64,000 nucleotides of DNA, taken from positions 84,501-148,500 of the forward strand of contig CAUYUJ010002102.1 of assembly GCA_963575745.1 (NCBI GenBank), written 5' to 3'. Origin of the DNA: Prorocentrum cordatum. Taxonomy: Eukaryota; Sar; Dinophyceae; Prorocentrales; Prorocentraceae. The notes under the pieces are model-generated. The model worked only from the letters and a program-made list of their open reading frames with translations. It ran no database searches and had not been told where the DNA came from. Shown here one piece after another: positions 60,307 through 64,000 of the stretch (its first letter is position 1; each line of letters starts with the position of its first letter). A program made the translations under genes and the position numbers.

Positions 60307-60345
60307 AAACACACAGGAAGAGAGAGAGAGAGAGAAATATTGGGA
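60125..60345 (+). repeat. GA/TA dinucleotide microsatellites
   Basis: GAGAGAGA runs at 60128-60150, 60170-60185, 60270-60303 and 60318-60336, with TATATA at 60255-60272. This marks the border with the very GC-rich end of the window. Confidence 0.95.
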
Positions 60346-60689
60346 GAGAGCGCTTACGAGAAATGCGCGCACGAATCCCCCCCCCCCAAACGAGATTGTT
60401 GGGAGTGGGATGCGCCCGTGCGCGCTTCGCGATGCCCGTGCCCCAGCCGCCCCGCCCTGCCTCGGCCGCGCCCGAAAGCGAGCTCGTTCTTCGAGCGCGA
60501 CCACCCCCACGCAACCCTTCCTGTAAAAAGGGGGGAGTGTACTGGCGATGCGCAGTCACGGGGGAATCGCTCCGCAATGCTCAGTCCAGCATCGTCGCCG
60601 GGCGATTGTAATATCTGGCGGGGACGCGTTGGCCATGCGTCGAGCGCGCGCCGCGCCATGCGCGGTGGCACAGTAGCGTCCTTCCGGCG

Positions 60690-63600
60690 ACGAAATTGTT
60701 CGCGCTCGGGTCGGCGCGCGGCGCCATGCAGACTACTGGTGCGCCGCGTCCGCGGCCGGCCACGACACTGCCTGCGCTGGAGTCGGCGCGCGACGCCGAG
60801 CAACTGCCGTGCTTGCCTGGATCGCGCTCGCGCGCGCGGGTGAAGACTTGCGCGTCGCATGGGGGGCCCACTCTCGGAACGCAGCCTGTCGCGCTGGGGT
60901 CGGTTCGCGGCGCCGGCCCGATTCTGCGCGCGCTTGGCGAGCGCTCGAGCGAACGCAGGGTCACTCCTCGCGTGGCGCCGGCATCGTCTTCTGGCAAACG
61001 AGGTTCGCGTGGCTGTCGGCGCGCGGCGCCGAGCGGGATGGCGCCGCGCTGCGCGGTGACGCGCGAGTGCGCGCGGGCGCCCCTGCGGCGGCGTTGCCAG
61101 CTACCGCCCCGCAGCCGCCGCGCTGGGGGGGAGGGGGGCTGCGCGAGAAGACGTCGGCTGCGGCCGCGTGGTTCGCGCTGGGGTCGGCGCTCCGCGCCAG
61201 GCAACTTCCTTGTTCTCCCGTCTAGCGCTCGCGCGCGCAGGGGGCGACTCGCGCGTCGGTCGGTCGGCTGCGCGCGATGCGGTGGTGCGTTTGGGTCGGC
61301 GCGCGGCGCCGGTCCCGCGTCTCGTGCTGAGATCAGCGCATGGGGTCATGTCAGCCGAAGTCGCCGCGCAAGCGCCGCGCCGGGCGCGGGGGGTCTGCGC
61401 GGGAAGATATGAACTGAGCGCGCCGTGCGCGAGTTGCGCGCAGACGCGCCCTCGGGGCGCGCGCGGCGAGCGCGGAACCGCCCTCGGGGCGCGTCAGACT
61501 GCGCCGCGCGAGAGCGGGCGCGCGCGAGAAAGCCCGCAAAGGGGCGCCCGATAGCACCGCGCAGGGGGCCAGGGCGCACGAGAGCGCGAGCGCGCGCGGG
61601 GGCGCCCTCGCGGGGCGCCAGGGTGCGCCGCGCGCGGGCGGGCGCGCGGGAGGGGGCGCCCTCGGGGCGCGCCAGAACGCCGCGCGCGCGGGGGCGCGCG
61701 GGGGCGGCCCCGCGCCAGAGAGCGCCCCAGAAGTTCGCGGCGTGTACGCGGGCGCGCACGGGAGTTCCTTCGGGGTGCGCCAGAGTGCGCCGCGCGCGAG
61801 CGGGCGCGCGCGGAAGCGCTCTCGCGCCACACAGAGCCGCGAGCGAGTGGGCGCGCGCCAGAGCCCGCGGGGCGCGTCGAGCGCGCCGCGCGCGAGCGGG
61901 CACGTGCGGGGGCGCCCTCGGGGCGCGCCAGAATGCACCGCGCGCGAGCGGGCGCGTGCGGGGGCCCTTTTCAGGGCGCGCCCATGCGCGCCGCGCGCGA
62001 GCGGGCGCGCGCGAGCGGGCGCGCGCAGGAGCGCCCTCGGAGCGCGCCGCACGCGAGCGGGCGCGCGCGAGAGCGCCCTCGGGGCGCGCCGGGAGGGCGC
62101 GGCGTGCGAGCGGGCGCGCGCGGGGGGGCCCTCAGGCCGCGCCAGAACGCGCCGCGTGCAAGTGGGCGCGCAGATGCGCCCTCGGGGCGCGCCAGAGAGA
62201 GCCGCGCGCGCGCGGGCGCGCGCGAGAGCGCCCCCGAGGCGCGGCAATCCGATCCCGCGCGCTCGGCGAGCGCTCGATCGCGCGCGGTGTGATTCCTCGC
62301 GCGGCGTCGGCAGCGATCTCGGGCGCGCGATGTTCGCATGGCGGTCGGCGTGCAGCGCCGAGCGGGATGGCGCCTCGTCGCGCGGCTGGTGACGCGCGAA
62401 AGCGCGCGGGGGCCCTGCGGCGGCGTCGCGGCCGCGTCGCAGCCGCAAGCTGCCGCCGGGCAGCCGCCGAGCTGGGCGGGGGGGGCTGCGCGAGAAGACG
62501 TCGGCTGCGGCCGCGTTGTTCGCGCTGGGGTCGGCGCGCCGCGCCGGGCAACTTCCTTGTTCTCCCGTCTAGCGCTCGCGCGCGCAGGGGGCGATTCGCG
62601 CGTCGGTCACGTCGGCCGCGCGCGATGCGGCGTTGCGTTTGGGTCGGCGCGCGGCGCTGGCCCCATCTCTCGAGCTGAGATCGGCGCGTGGAAATGTGAC
62701 GGCCGAAGTCGCCGCGCAAGCGCCGCGCCGGGCGCGGAAGGGCTACGCGAGAAGATAAGAGCGGAGAGCGCCGCGCGCGAGCGGCGTGCAGACGCGCCCT
62801 CGGGGCGCGCGCGGCGAGCGCGGAGCCCTCGGGGCGCGCCAGACTGCGCCGCGCGCGAGCGGGCGCGCGCGAGAAGGCCCGCGGGGCGCGCCGCGCGCCA
62901 GATTGCGCCGCGCGGGTGGGGCGGGGCGGGGTGGGTGGGGTGGGGTGGGGTGGGGGGGGCTCGCGAGAGCCCGAGCGCGCGCGCGCGGGGGCGCCCTCGC
63001 GGCGCGCCAGGGTGCGCCGCGGCGCGCGGGCGGGCGCGCAGGGGGGCGCTCCCGGGCTCGCCAGAACCGCCCCGCGCGCAGGGGGCGCGCGGGGGCGGCC
63101 CCGCGCCGAAGAGCGCCGCGAGCGAGCGGGCGCGCGCGCGGCGAAAGAGCCCGCGGGGCGCGCCAAAGCGCGCCGCGCGCGTGCAATCACCCGCGGGGGC
63201 GCGGGAGAGCCCGCGGGGCGCGCCAGAGCGCGCCGCGCGCGAGCGGGCGCGCGCGGGGGCGCGCCTGCGAGAGCAGCGCGCGAGCGGGCGCGCGCGGGGG
63301 CGCCCCCGGGGCGCGCCAGACTGCGCCGCGAGCGAGCGGGCGCGCGCGGAAGTCCTTTCGGGGCGCCCCAGAAGTGGTGCGCGACGCGACGTGCGGGGGC
63401 GCCCTCGGGGCGCGCCAGAATGCGCCGCGCGCGAGCGGGCGCGTGCGGAAAGCGCCTTCAGGGCGCGCCAGTGCGCGCCGCGCGCGAGCGGGCGCGCGCG
63501 AGCGGGCGTGCGCAGGAGCGCATTCGGAGCGCGCCGTGCGCGAGCAGGCGCGCGCGAGAGCGCCCTCAGGGCGCGCCGGGAAGTGGGCGCCGCGTGCTAT

Positions 63601-64000
63601 AGCGGGCGCGCGCGGGAGAGCCCTCCGGACGTGCTAGAACGCGCCGCGTGCAAGTGGGCGCGCACATGCGCCCTCGGGGCGCGCCAGAGAGAGCCGCGCG
63701 CGCGGGCGCGCGCGAGAGCGCCCCCGAGGCGCGGCAATCCGATCCCGCGCGCGCTCGGCGAGCGCTCGAACGCGCGCGGTGTGATTCCTCGCGCGGCGTC
63801 GGCAGCGATCTCGGGAGCGCGATGTTCGCGTGGCGGTCGGCGCGCTGGGGTCGGCGCGCGGCGCCAATCCCGCATCTCGCGCCGAGGTCTGCGGATGAAA
63901 CGACGTCAGTTGAAGCCGCCGCGGAGACGCCGCGCGGGGCGCGCGGGGGGGCGCGCGAGAGGACGTCGGCAGAGAGCGCCGCGCAGACGCGCCCTCGGGG
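60690..64000. repeat. Very GC-rich higher-order tandem repeat, ~1.35-1.5 kb period
   Basis: Long-range copies are visible. CTTGGCGAGCGCTCGA / CTCGGCGAGCGCTCGA occurs at about 60931, 62267 and 63755; GCTGCGCGAGAAGACGTCGG at 61138 and 62486; CTTCCTTGTTCTCCCGTCTA at 61205 and 62551. Inside each period are many ~50-bp units built from GCGCGAGCGGGCGCGCGCG and GCCCTCGGGGCGCGCCAGA. Arg/Ala-rich frames up to 417 codons on both strands are by-products of absent A/T. The array continues beyond the window. Confidence 0.85.

Noticed and set aside
61351-62678. Arg/Ala-rich frames of 365-417 codons on both strands
   Set aside because: The DNA is almost pure G/C, so stops are nearly absent in all frames, and the peptides simply repeat the ~50-bp units.

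Overview
The window looks like nuclear DNA of a dinoflagellate, possibly a Prorocentrum-type genome; that genus guess is inference. The DNA is GC-rich and packed with simple repeats, minisatellites and small dispersed inverted-repeat elements. The only long, clearly protein-like reading frame (31.16-33.17 kb) is a reverse transcriptase with a C-terminal restriction-like endonuclease, of a type I associate with dinoflagellate R2/NeSL-like retroelements. There are no operons, Shine-Dalgarno sites, rRNA genes or convincing tRNA genes. Most long reading frames exist only because GC-rich or trinucleotide repeats lack stop codons, and they are not listed as genes.

Layout: 0-8 kb holds a foldback element, a reverse-transcriptase scrap, small candidate coding segments (3.99-4.56 kb and 4.87-6.48 kb) and an ankyrin-like scrap at 7.7 kb. 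8.6-12.8 kb is almost all repeat: GCCGTC arrays, ATGT arrays, a ~116-bp and a 74-bp minisatellite. 13-17 kb is more unique and contains a decayed retroelement tail and a 151-bp near-perfect palindrome. 17-27.3 kb alternates GGA/CCT/ATG microsatellites, foldback elements and minisatellites, ending in a 155-bp-period CAGCCT array and a 73-bp array. 27.4-31 kb is a nest of small elements in front of the reverse transcriptase. 34.1-36.5 kb is a decayed coding region with an endonuclease/exonuclease/phosphatase-like start. 37.2-42.8 kb carries two copies of an element with an internal 90-bp satellite. 43.4-44 kb is a CTA array with a 100-N assembly gap. 45-50 kb is the densest mobile-element cluster. 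50-54 kb has CTTGGGG-rich blocks, a possible three-exon gene at 51.8-52.5 kb and a composite minisatellite. 54.6-60 kb has small elements, an ~85-bp degenerate tandem array and weak gene candidates. 60.7-64 kb is a very GC-rich higher-order repeat with a ~1.35-1.5 kb period.

The most informative result is a set of non-autonomous element families found by comparing the window with itself. I use these labels: A (foldback, 2 copies), C (~160 bp, 6 copies), D (~220 bp with ~30-bp terminal inverted repeats, 3 copies), E (~190 bp, 4 copies), F (~110-150 bp, 5 copies), H (~150 bp, 2 copies), and X. X is a ~228-bp dimeric foldback present twice, each copy flanked by its own 5-bp target-site duplication. 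One X copy sits inside a D element and the other inside an E element, so the relative order of insertion can be read directly. No gene cluster or pathway is apparent. The genes seen are a degraded retroelement complement, fragments of host genes (an NCKX-type exchanger piece, an ankyrin-like piece) and several unidentified coding-like segments.
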